From assembly GCA_019233165.1 (NCBI GenBank), contig JAFAMS010000448.1:1-5556 (forward strand): a stretch of DNA of 5,556 nucleotides, given 5' to 3'. Below are positions 1-5,366 of this stretch, piece after piece. Under the pieces are notes generated by a model. The model saw only the letters and a program-made list of their open reading frames with translations, was not told where the DNA came from and did no database searches. The stretch is from Vulcanimicrobiota bacterium. GTDB lineage: Bacteria; Vulcanimicrobiota; Vulcanimicrobiia; Vulcanimicrobiales; Vulcanimicrobiaceae. Every line of letters starts with the position of its first letter. Within the stretch, counting starts at the first letter, position 1. The position numbers were made by a program, and so were the translations under genes.

Positions 1-427
1 CCTCGAGGGCGAAGCTCGTGCTCCCGGGCGTATGTCCCGGCGTGTGAAGGCAGCGGAGCGCCGCTCGACCGGCGCGCAGGACGAGCCCGTCCTCCAGATC
101 GCCGTCGAGCGTCGTTGGCTCGACGTCCAGCGGCAAACCGACCCACCTGCCCTGCTCCGCGAGTAACGCGTAGAGCGGACGGTCGGCGGGATGGAGCAAC
201 CCTTCACCGCCGACGCGCTCCCGCAACGGACGGAGCGCCGCGATGTGATCGAAATGCGCGTGCGTGTGCACGAGATATTTCGGCCGCAGGCGATGCTCGG
301 CGAGAACGCTCGCGATCCGCTCGACGTCGTCGCCGCCGTCCACGACGATCGCTTCGCCGCTCTCTTCGTCGCCGGCGATCGTGCAGTTGCAGCCGAGCGG
401 TCCGACCGGAAAATGCACGGCGATCAC
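1..427 (-). CDS. MBL-fold metallo-hydrolase (glyoxalase II-like), 3' end outside window
   Basis: I translated this gene by hand from the minus strand: 142 residues are visible and the C-terminus is cut off by the left window edge. The metal-binding motif THAHFDH is at residues 55-61, preceded by the first-strand motif GEAIVVDGGDD (24-34). A second motif, LHTPGHTPGS, is at 127-136, with His132 as a further zinc ligand. The N-terminus, with PLGCNCTIAGD at 10-20, is typical of the small glyoxalase II/YcbL-like branch of the metallo-beta-lactamase superfamily, which hydrolyses thioesters such as S-lactoylglutathione. The true substrate here is unknown. The start is GTG at 427, inside a GTGA overlap with the stop of the flavin reductase gene (stop 426-424), so translation is probably coupled. 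It is the third gene of a minus-strand operon. Family assignment is secure; substrate is not. Confidence 0.9.
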   Translation of the reverse strand, partial: MIAVHFPVGPLGCNCTIAGDEESGEAIVVDGGDDVERIASVLAEHRLRPKYLVHTHAHFDHIAALRPLRERVGGEGLLHPADRPLYALLAEQGRWVGLPLDVEPTTLDGDLEDGLVLRAGRAALRCLHTPGHTPGSTSFALE

Positions 428-909
428 GGCGCGACCTCGAGCCCGAAATCGCGGTACTCGGCGTCGAAATAGCCGAGCGGGCTTCCGGCGCGGGTCCCGC
501 TCGCGACGACCGAGCCGATGAAAACGGTGTGTGTCCCGGCGGTGTGCTCCTCGGCGAGGCGACAATCGACGAAGGCGAGCGCGCCCTCGATGACCGGCGC
601 TCCCGTCGTAGCCACCGTTGTTTTCACGCGGGCGAAACGATCGTGGCGAGCGGCGTGGTCGGCAAAGCGCTTCGCGATCTCGGTTTGCTCGAGGGAGAGA
701 ATGTTCACGCAGAAGATCGACGACTGCGCGATCATGGGGTGGGCCGAGGCCTCGCGGTTGACGCAGATCAGGACCATCGGCGGCTCCGCCGAGACGCTGG
801 TGAAGGCATTCGCGGTGAAGCCGTACGGCTTGCCGTCGACGACCGTCGTCACGATGGTTACGCCGGTTGGAAACCGGCGCATCGCGGCGCGGAAGCCGTT
901 ACTCGACAC
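424..909 (-). CDS. Flavin reductase-like FMN-binding domain protein
   Basis: This 161-residue protein covers one complete flavin reductase-like (split-barrel, HpaC/RutF type) domain. Recognisable blocks are RRFPTGVTIVTT (11-22), GFTANAFTSVSAEPPMVL (30-47), the FCVNILS strand and the C-terminal SPLGYFDAEYRDF segment. Known members bind FMN or FAD and use NAD(P)H to supply reduced flavin to a partner monooxygenase, or act as FMN-binding proteins of unknown role. No monooxygenase is visible in the window, so the partner is unknown. The start taken is GTG at 909, inside the last codons of the methyltransferase gene (11-base overlap), with GGAG three bases upstream. An internal ATG at residue 10 is the alternative but would trim the conserved N-terminal helix. 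The gene sits between the methyltransferase and the MBL hydrolase and overlaps both, which indicates co-translation. Confidence 0.9.
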   Translation of the reverse strand: MSSNGFRAAMRRFPTGVTIVTTVVDGKPYGFTANAFTSVSAEPPMVLICVNREASAHPMIAQSSIFCVNILSLEQTEIAKRFADHAARHDRFARVKTTVATTGAPVIEGALAFVDCRLAEEHTAGTHTVFIGSVVASGTRAGSPLGYFDAEYRDFGLEVAP

Positions 910-1525
910 GCGCTCCGATCCCGAGACCGTCGCCCACCGGGACGATCGTCGCGTCGAGCAGGGGATGCGCCAGGAAGAGCTCGTTGAAAGCGCGGATCGC
1001 GCGCGTCGATTCCTCGTCGGAAGCGCTCGGCGGCGCGGCGGCGCGGCCGCTCCACAACAGGTTGTCGACCAACATCAGCCCCGACCGCTTGAGCATCGGC
1101 ACGCACAGCTCGAGGTACGCGGGATAATCTTCCTTGTTCGCATCCAAGAAAATGATGTCGAGATTTCGGTGGCGGAAATTCTCGAGCACCTCGACCGCGG
1201 GCTGATTGATGACATCGATCTTCTCATCGACGCCGGCTCGCGTGAAGAAGGCGACGGCAGTCGCCGTGCGTTCGCGGTTGGGATCGATCGTCCACAGATG
1301 GCCGGCCGGCGGCATCGCGGTCGCCATCCACAGCGTCGAGTAGCCGTACGCCGTCCCGATCTCGAGAATCCGATTCGCCTGCATGCAGTGGACGAGCGTC
1401 GAGAGGAGCCGTCCCACCGCTCGATCGACGATCGGAATGCCGTCGCGGTGTCCGAGCTCTTCGAGCTCAATCAGAATCTCGGGGGGCGGACGGTGGAGCT
1501 TGGCGAGATACTCGAGATCGCTCAC
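899..1525 (-). CDS. Class I SAM-dependent O-methyltransferase (family 3, COMT/YrrM-like)
   Basis: This is a 208-residue protein of normal length for the cation-dependent O-methyltransferase family (COG4122, catechol/caffeoyl-CoA type). The SAM-binding motif ILEIGTAYGYS is at 53-63 and the acidic ribose-binding segment TIDPN at 79-83. The FLDANKEDY block (126-134) and VDNLLWSGR (153-161) supply the expected divalent-metal ligands Asp128, Asp154 and Asn155. It should transfer a methyl group from SAM to a hydroxyl; related proteins modify catechols, small molecules or, in TrmR, tRNA wobble uridine. The acceptor cannot be told from sequence. The start is GTG at 1525 with only a weak ribosome-binding site. 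It is the first gene of the minus-strand operon and is transcribed divergently from the superoxide dismutase gene 58 bases away. Its 3' end overlaps the flavin reductase start by 11 bases. Confidence 0.92.
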   Translation of the reverse strand: MSDLEYLAKLHRPPPEILIELEELGHRDGIPIVDRAVGRLLSTLVHCMQANRILEIGTAYGYSTLWMATAMPPAGHLWTIDPNRERTATAVAFFTRAGVDEKIDVINQPAVEVLENFRHRNLDIIFLDANKEDYPAYLELCVPMLKRSGLMLVDNLLWSGRAAAPPSASDEESTRAIRAFNELFLAHPLLDATIVPVGDGLGIGARVE

Positions 1526-1583
1526 GCTCGATGTTTGCCGCTCGGCATGAATGGGAACCTTCCCGGGGCGGGGGAGGACTCCG
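1526..1583. promoter_or_regulatory. Divergent intergenic region with two short dyads
   Basis: These 58 bases separate the methyltransferase start from the SOD start, so promoters for both must lie here or inside the flanking genes. Two 12-base dyads, each with 5-bp arms and a 2-base spacer, are present: TGCCGCTCGGCA (1536-1547) and GGGAACCTTCCC (1553-1564). They could be operator half-sites, but short dyads are common in GC-rich DNA. No convincing -35/-10 pair was found. Confidence 0.3.
1571..1578 (+). promoter_or_regulatory. Strong ribosome-binding site setting the SOD start
   Basis: GGGGAGGA lies five bases before the ATG at 1584. It is by far the best Shine-Dalgarno sequence in the window. 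It supports starting the SOD at 1584 and not at the in-frame ATG at 1551, whose extra 11 residues lie upstream of this site and match nothing in the family. Confidence 0.8.
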
Positions 1584-2210
1584 ATGACGCAATCCTACAC
1601 GCCTAGGCGGTGGAACCTTTCCGGATTGAGCGGTATCTCAGACCGGACGCTTGAGATTCATTTCGGCCTGTACGAAGGCTACGTCAAGAACACGAATCTG
1701 CTCAACGAGCAAATCGCCGAGAAGCTCAAGGCCGGCCAGGGGCGCTCAACCGACCTCGGCTTTTCCGAGCTCACACGCCGCCTCGGATTCGAATACAACG
1801 GGATGCGGCTGCACGAGTATTACTTTGACAATCTCACCGGGGGCGGCGGAGACCCTAGCTCGCGGCTGCGCGATGCGCTCGCCAACGCGTACGGCGATTT
1901 CGAAACCTGGAAGGCCGATTTCGCGGCGGTCGGGGGGATGCGCGGAGTCGGGTGGGCGATCGCCTACCAGGATCCGGCGAGCGGCCGGATCACGAACCAT
2001 TGGATCGGCCTGCACGAAGACGGGAATCTGGCGGGCTTCGTTCCAATCGTCGTCATGGACGTCTGGGAGCACGCATTCATGTTCGACTACAAGCCCTCCG
2101 AGCGGCCACGTTACATCGAAGCCTTTTTCGCGAATTTGAACTGGCCGGCGGCGGAATCGCGTTTGGTCGGCATAAAGCAGGAAGCGGACACCGTCCAAAC
2201 GCTGCGGTGA
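1584..2210 (+). CDS. Fe/Mn-type superoxide dismutase, divergent active site
   Basis: This 208-residue protein spans the whole Fe/Mn SOD fold and lacks a signal peptide, so it is probably cytoplasmic. It would dismutate superoxide to oxygen and hydrogen peroxide. All four metal ligands can be placed: His26 (LEIHFG), His77 (MRLHEYYF), and Asp159 and His163 in DVWEHAF (159-165). The C-terminal helix ends in the usual Tyr/Asn-Trp pattern (FFANLNW). Differences from E. coli SodA/SodB are clear. The HH...Y segment after the first ligand is replaced by LYEGYV, so the usual gateway Tyr34 falls one residue out of register. Gly73 takes the place of the FeSOD Gln69. The other second-sphere Gln site (MnSOD Gln146) appears to be His144 (GLHEDG). 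Metal preference (Fe, Mn or either) therefore cannot be read off directly. The stop overlaps the GTG start of the LON-domain gene. Confidence 0.93.
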   Translation: MTQSYTPRRWNLSGLSGISDRTLEIHFGLYEGYVKNTNLLNEQIAEKLKAGQGRSTDLGFSELTRRLGFEYNGMRLHEYYFDNLTGGGGDPSSRLRDALANAYGDFETWKADFAAVGGMRGVGWAIAYQDPASGRITNHWIGLHEDGNLAGFVPIVVMDVWEHAFMFDYKPSERPRYIEAFFANLNWPAAESRLVGIKQEADTVQTLR

Positions 2211-2926
2211 ACACGCAGAGACTGCGTCTCTTTCCGCTGAACACCGTGCTCTTTCCAGGCGCCGCATTGCATTTGCACGTCTTCGAGCCGCGCTACAAGC
2301 AGATGATCTCCGAGTGTCTCGACGAGGGCGAGGCATTCGGAGTCTGTCTCATTCGCGAGGGCGACGAAGCCGAGGACCCCGACGTCGACCCGCACGAAGT
2401 CGGGACGACCGCGGAGATCGGCGACGTGATGCCGCTCCCGTTTGGGCGCTTCTACATCAGCACCGTCGGGAAGCGGCGCTTTCGAATCGCACGCGTCATC
2501 AGCCGGGAACCGTACCTCCTTTGCGAGGTGAGCTACCTGGACGAGGCTCCCAGCGACGATCCCGATGTCGTCGAAACGCTGAACGGTCAGGTGCGGGACG
2601 AATTCCACGAGTATTTGCGTCTGCTAGTCGAATACTCGGGGACGCGCGTGGACGTCGATCTTCCGCACGATCCCGAAGGCGCGTCGTTCGTCGTCGGCAA
2701 CGCGTTGCAGGTCGCCGAAGCGATCAAACAGCGGCTGCTCGAGATCGACGACGCCGGCGGCCGCCTGCGCGTGGAGCTCGATTTCTTACGGCGGCTGCTT
2801 CCGCAACTGCGCTCGTTGCTCGAGCGCAAGCGCACTTCGCCTGCGCGCGAGCGGGACGACCCGCCCGGCGGTGAGGCGCGTTCGCAACAAGAGCGCTATT
2901 TCGGAAGGTCGTTCAGCCGGAACTGA
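2207..2926 (+). CDS. Stand-alone LON peptidase substrate-binding domain protein
   Basis: This 239-residue protein contains the LON N-terminal substrate-binding domain (Pfam LON_substr_bdg, COG2802) and nothing else recognisable; there is no AAA+ ATPase or Ser-Lys protease part. The start of the domain is classical: RLFPLNTVLFPGAALHLHVF from about residue 7, then EPRYKQM and FGVCLI. VGKRRFRIARV comes later, followed by a helical bundle to about residue 210 and a charged, low-complexity tail (RERDDPPGG...). Such single-domain proteins are widespread but have no firmly assigned biochemical role; a role in protein quality control is an inference from the Lon link. The start is GTG at 2207 in a GTGA overlap with the SOD stop, so its translation probably depends on SOD translation. 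The last 14 bases overlap the 3' end of folD on the other strand. Confidence 0.9.
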   Translation: MNTQRLRLFPLNTVLFPGAALHLHVFEPRYKQMISECLDEGEAFGVCLIREGDEAEDPDVDPHEVGTTAEIGDVMPLPFGRFYISTVGKRRFRIARVISREPYLLCEVSYLDEAPSDDPDVVETLNGQVRDEFHEYLRLLVEYSGTRVDVDLPHDPEGASFVVGNALQVAEAIKQRLLEIDDAGGRLRVELDFLRRLLPQLRSLLERKRTSPARERDDPPGGEARSQQERYFGRSFSRN

Positions 2927-3764
2927 GTCGTTCGGCAGCCGCGACGACGTTTTCCATCAGGACGACGTTCGTCACCGGACCGACTCCCCCCGGGACCGGC
3001 GTCAACGCTGCGGCGACGCTGCGCGCGTCCGGATCGACATCGCCGACGAGTTTGTCGCCGGCGACCGTCGTGCCGGCGTCGATCACGACGCTTCCGGGAG
3101 CGAGCATGGCGGCGCCGACGAGCGACGGGACGCCGGCCGCTGCGACGACGATCTCGGCATCGCGAACGGCGCGCGCAAGGTCGGCGGTCTTGCTGTGCGC
3201 GATCGTCACGGTCGCATTGCGCGCGAGCAACAAGAGCGCGACCGGTAACCCGACGACGCGCGAGCGTCCGATGACGAGCGCGCGTTTGCCCGCGAGAGGC
3301 ACCGCCGGACTAGTCTCCAGCAGGCGCAGGATCGCGGCGGGGGTAGCCGGGGTGAATCCGCCGCTTCCCAGCGCGAGCAATCCCAACGTTTGCGGATTCG
3401 TTCCGTCGACGTCTTTCTCGAGTGGGATCGCATCGCCGATTCGCTCGATCGCGAGCCGCTTTGGGAGCGGTTGCGCCAGCACGATCCCGTGAACGTGTGG
3501 ATCGGCGGCGTGCAGCCGCAAGCGTTCGCGCAGTGCGGTTTCCGCGATTCCCTCGTCCAACGAGTCGACTCGAACGTCCACCGAGGCCTGCTCGCCCGCG
3601 CGGACGAGGCTGCGCACGTACGCCGCCGACGACGCATCGTCACCGACGAAGGAGACGACGAGGCGCGGGCTAACGCCCTTGAGTCGAAGAACACGCGCGC
3701 GCTCGACGACTCGCGAGCGCAGCGTACTCGCAAGCGCGCGTCCGTCGATGATCGTTGCCGACAT
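2913..3764 (-). CDS. folD: FolD-family methylenetetrahydrofolate dehydrogenase, cyclohydrolase residues missing
   Basis: This 283-residue protein has the normal FolD length and layout. FolD enzymes oxidise 5,10-methylene-THF to methenyl-THF with NADP and hydrolyse it to 10-formyl-THF for purine and fMet-tRNA synthesis. Seen here are the N-terminal IIDGRALA, the KDVDG motif (117-121), TPATPAAI (138-145), the Rossmann motif IGRSRVVGLPVA (165-176), AHSKT and the C-terminal PVPGGVGPVT (256-265). Tyr49 and Asp120 match E. coli Tyr50 and Asp121. The catalytic Lys54 position is Leu53 (YVRSL instead of YVxSK), and the Gln98 position is Ala97 (LAQPLP instead of VQLPLP). The enzyme may thus be a dehydrogenase with little cyclohydrolase activity. 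The start chosen is ATG 3764, since the in-frame extension to 3956 lies over tlpA and resembles no FolD. The gene is divergent from the TlpA gene with a 46-base gap. Confidence 0.92.
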   Translation of the reverse strand: MSATIIDGRALASTLRSRVVERARVLRLKGVSPRLVVSFVGDDASSAAYVRSLVRAGEQASVDVRVDSLDEGIAETALRERLRLHAADPHVHGIVLAQPLPKRLAIERIGDAIPLEKDVDGTNPQTLGLLALGSGGFTPATPAAILRLLETSPAVPLAGKRALVIGRSRVVGLPVALLLLARNATVTIAHSKTADLARAVRDAEIVVAAAGVPSLVGAAMLAPGSVVIDAGTTVAGDKLVGDVDPDARSVAAALTPVPGGVGPVTNVVLMENVVAAAERLSSG

Positions 3765-3810
3765 CCGCTCGCGGCGTTCGCGCGAGCAAGGAGTGAGACC
3801 TGGACCGCGG
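3765..3810. promoter_or_regulatory. 46-base divergent intergenic region with a 7-bp dyad
   Basis: The only non-coding DNA between the folD and TlpA starts holds an inverted repeat, GCTCGCG (3767-3773) and CGCGAGC (3781-3787), with a 7-base spacer. A purine-rich AAGGAG follows at 3789-3794. The dyad could be an operator shared by both genes or an RNA hairpin near the TlpA ribosome-binding site. A 7-bp all-GC-rich dyad may also arise by chance at this base composition. No clear -10/-35 boxes are visible. Confidence 0.3.
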
Positions 3811-4350
3811 ATGCGAACTTTGTTGGTGCTCGCCGGCGCCGTCGTGGTCATCGTCTTGGTGATCGTGCTGTATCCGGGCGGCGGCCCGAAGCGTCCGGAT
3901 TCGGCCGGGGCAGGCGGGCCGTCGATGCTCGCCGGAGCGCCCGCTGCCAGCTTCACGGTCGCTCGCGTCGACGGAAGCCCCGACTCGCTCGACCGTTATC
4001 GCGGAAAGGTCGTGCTCGTAAACCTTTGGGCGACGTGGTGTCCGCCGTGCCGCGAAGAGATGCCGGCGCTCGAGCGTCTCTATCGCGAGCTCGGTTCCCG
4101 CGGGCTCGTCGTGTTGGGCATCGATCAAGGCGAGGCGCCGGCCGTAGCCTCGACGTTCGGAAAGCGCATCGGCATCACGTTTCCGTTGCTGATCGACCAG
4201 GATCAGCAGTACGGGCGCGCGTACGCGGCGCAGGGCCTACCGACGTCGGTGGTCGTCGACCGCAGCGGAAAGATCGTAACGGGAGTCGACGGTCCGATGA
4301 CGCCGGCCCAGATGCGCGACGCGGTGCTACCGCTGCTTCGCGCGAAGTGA
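3811..4350 (+). CDS. TlpA/ResA-like membrane-anchored thiol-disulfide oxidoreductase
   Basis: This 179-residue protein starts with one hydrophobic helix (about residues 3-21), which should anchor it in the membrane. A Gly/Pro/Ser-rich linker (22-43) follows, then a thioredoxin-fold domain on the outer face. The active site is WATWCPPC (73-80) with Cys77 and Cys80, and the cis-proline loop is LPTSVVVD with Pro144. The WCPPC dipeptide and the GKVVLVNLWATW strand are typical of TlpA/ResA/CcmG-type proteins, which reduce disulfides, often of apocytochrome c. The ATG at 3811 is chosen because the hydrophobic anchor begins right after it. Its spacing from AAGGAG (3789-3794) is long, so the in-frame GTG at 3793 remains possible; the longer extension to 3679 is antisense to folD. 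The stop overlaps the GTG start of the next membrane protein, supporting joint function. Confidence 0.9.
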   Translation: MRTLLVLAGAVVVIVLVIVLYPGGGPKRPDSAGAGGPSMLAGAPAASFTVARVDGSPDSLDRYRGKVVLVNLWATWCPPCREEMPALERLYRELGSRGLVVLGIDQGEAPAVASTFGKRIGITFPLLIDQDQQYGRAYAAQGLPTSVVVDRSGKIVTGVDGPMTPAQMRDAVLPLLRAK

Positions 4351-5366
4351 GCACGCGCAACGGTGCGGTCGCGACCGCACTCGCCGCGCTTGCGCTCGTC
4401 GGCGCGCAATACGCTTTCGCCGGAAACGAGCTCTTTCACACTTGGCAGTACGCGCTCGCGCTCGCGATCTTGGCCGTTTCGCTGCTCGTCTACGTTGCCG
4501 GCGCATTGCGCGGCGAAGACGGGCGGATCGGGCGGTTCGTCGCCGTGGCAGCGCTAGGTGCGTTGATCGCGCTCGCAGCGGGATTGTCGTCGGGTTTGCT
4601 CGGGCCGGACACGCTCAGCGTCGCCCGAGTCCCGGGGACCGTCGCCCCTCTCCCCGAGCTGGGCGCCGCCGCGTTCTTTTCGACGGTCGATCCACAGGCG
4701 CTCGCGAACGGAAACGCGGTCGTCGCGGTTCGCCGGCTCCATCACACCGATATCGTCGTCGGACGCGGAGGACCGAAATTCCTCGGCTCGATCTTGCTCT
4801 TCCTCGATCCGCGGCCGGCTGCGTACGTCGAAGCTACCGGCGCACGCGGGCGGCTCACGATCACGCAGCCGAGCGGGTCGTCGTTCCTTTCTCCGGTCTT
4901 GCTCTTTTCAGAGCGTCAGTCGATTGCCGGAGAACAGCATCCGGTCGACGCCTTCGCGCTTCCGGGGCGAGGCTTGACCGTCAAAGTCGTGTATTTTTTC
5001 CCGTCGCAGACGCAGCGGTTGCACGCGCGCGTGGCGGGAGTGCCGGCGTTGCTGTACGACGTCTTCGAGACTTCGACCCAACGACCGCTCGGGATCGGGC
5101 TGGGGACGAGCGGCGAGCCCGTAGATGTTGCCGCCGTGCGGCTGCGGGCGACGGTCGGAACCTATCCGGCGCTCGTCATTGCGAGCGCACCGCACCCCAT
5201 CGCGTTTGCGATGGGGTGCGTCCTCGCTATGCTTGGGTTGAGCGCTGCGCTGGCGTTCTTAGTGAAAGACCACGCCGGCGTGGTGGAAGCCGTACGCCAT
5301 GAAGAACAGCATAGGGATCGAGAGCATCGTGTTCGTCCGCGACATCAAGAAAGCGAAACGCCGTGA
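4347..5366 (+). CDS. Four-helix membrane protein with large outer domain, ResB-like topology, family uncertain
   Basis: I do not firmly recognise this 339-residue protein. Hydrophobic segments lie at about residues 7-25, 34-54, 63-85 and 284-306. Between the third and fourth is a region of about 200 residues rich in beta-type sequence, expected on the same side as the TlpA thioredoxin domain. Three helices, a large outer domain and a closing helix is the layout of ResB/Ccs1, the cytochrome c maturation protein that works with ResA and ResC. The last segment (IAFAMGCVLAMLGL) resembles the ResB C-terminal helix in character. The adjacent TlpA gene fits this, but the similarity is topological, not a motif match. 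The start is GTG 4347 in a GTGA overlap with the TlpA stop. The last 33 codons run antisense to the next gene and encode a charged tail (residues 307-339). In the +1 frame TAG and TGA occur at 5260-5265, so a small frameshift error would shorten the protein. Confidence 0.75.
   Translation: MSTRNGAVATALAALALVGAQYAFAGNELFHTWQYALALAILAVSLLVYVAGALRGEDGRIGRFVAVAALGALIALAAGLSSGLLGPDTLSVARVPGTVAPLPELGAAAFFSTVDPQALANGNAVVAVRRLHHTDIVVGRGGPKFLGSILLFLDPRPAAYVEATGARGRLTITQPSGSSFLSPVLLFSERQSIAGEQHPVDAFALPGRGLTVKVVYFFPSQTQRLHARVAGVPALLYDVFETSTQRPLGIGLGTSGEPVDVAAVRLRATVGTYPALVIASAPHPIAFAMGCVLAMLGLSAALAFLVKDHAGVVEAVRHEEQHRDREHRVRPRHQESETP
5191..5220. repeat. Perfect 13-bp inverted repeat with 4-base loop (possible terminator of the minus-strand gene)
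   Basis: CGCACCCCATCGC (5191-5203) is followed by GTTT (5204-5207) and its exact complement GCGATGGGGTGCG (5208-5220). The hairpin lies inside the coding region of the plus-strand membrane protein (codons 282-292, start of the last helix). It also lies 38 bases past the stop of the minus-strand Urate_ox_N-like gene, where a terminator would be expected. No U-tract follows on either strand, so intrinsic termination of the standard kind is not shown. Confidence 0.6.

Noticed and set aside
115..987. 290-codon plus-strand open frame
   Set aside because: It is antisense to the flavin reductase and MBL genes, extremely Arg-rich, and has no recognisable motif; typical GC-rich shadow frame.
1551..1583. 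Upstream ATG extending the SOD by 11 residues
   Set aside because: The strong GGGGAGGA site at 1571-1578 lies inside this extension and points to ATG 1584; the extra residues are not SOD-like.
518..1606. 362-codon plus-strand open frame
   Set aside because: It runs antisense to the clear O-methyltransferase and flavin reductase genes and its translation matches no family.
3765..3956. 64-residue N-terminal extension of FolD
   Set aside because: It overlaps the start of the TlpA gene and shows a low-complexity Pro/Thr/Ala sequence unlike any FolD N-terminus; MSATIIDGRALA is the usual start.
3390..4346. Long in-frame extension of the membrane protein on the plus strand
   Set aside because: It covers folD antisense and the TlpA gene in another frame and is Arg-rich; the GTG at 4347 in the stop/start overlap is the sensible start.
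5191..5220. Hairpin as a standard intrinsic terminator
   Set aside because: No run of T follows the stem on either strand, so I report it only as an inverted repeat with a possible terminator role.
4442..5302. 286-codon plus-strand open frame
   Set aside because: It is an Arg-rich shadow of the membrane protein gene without hydrophobic segments or motifs.
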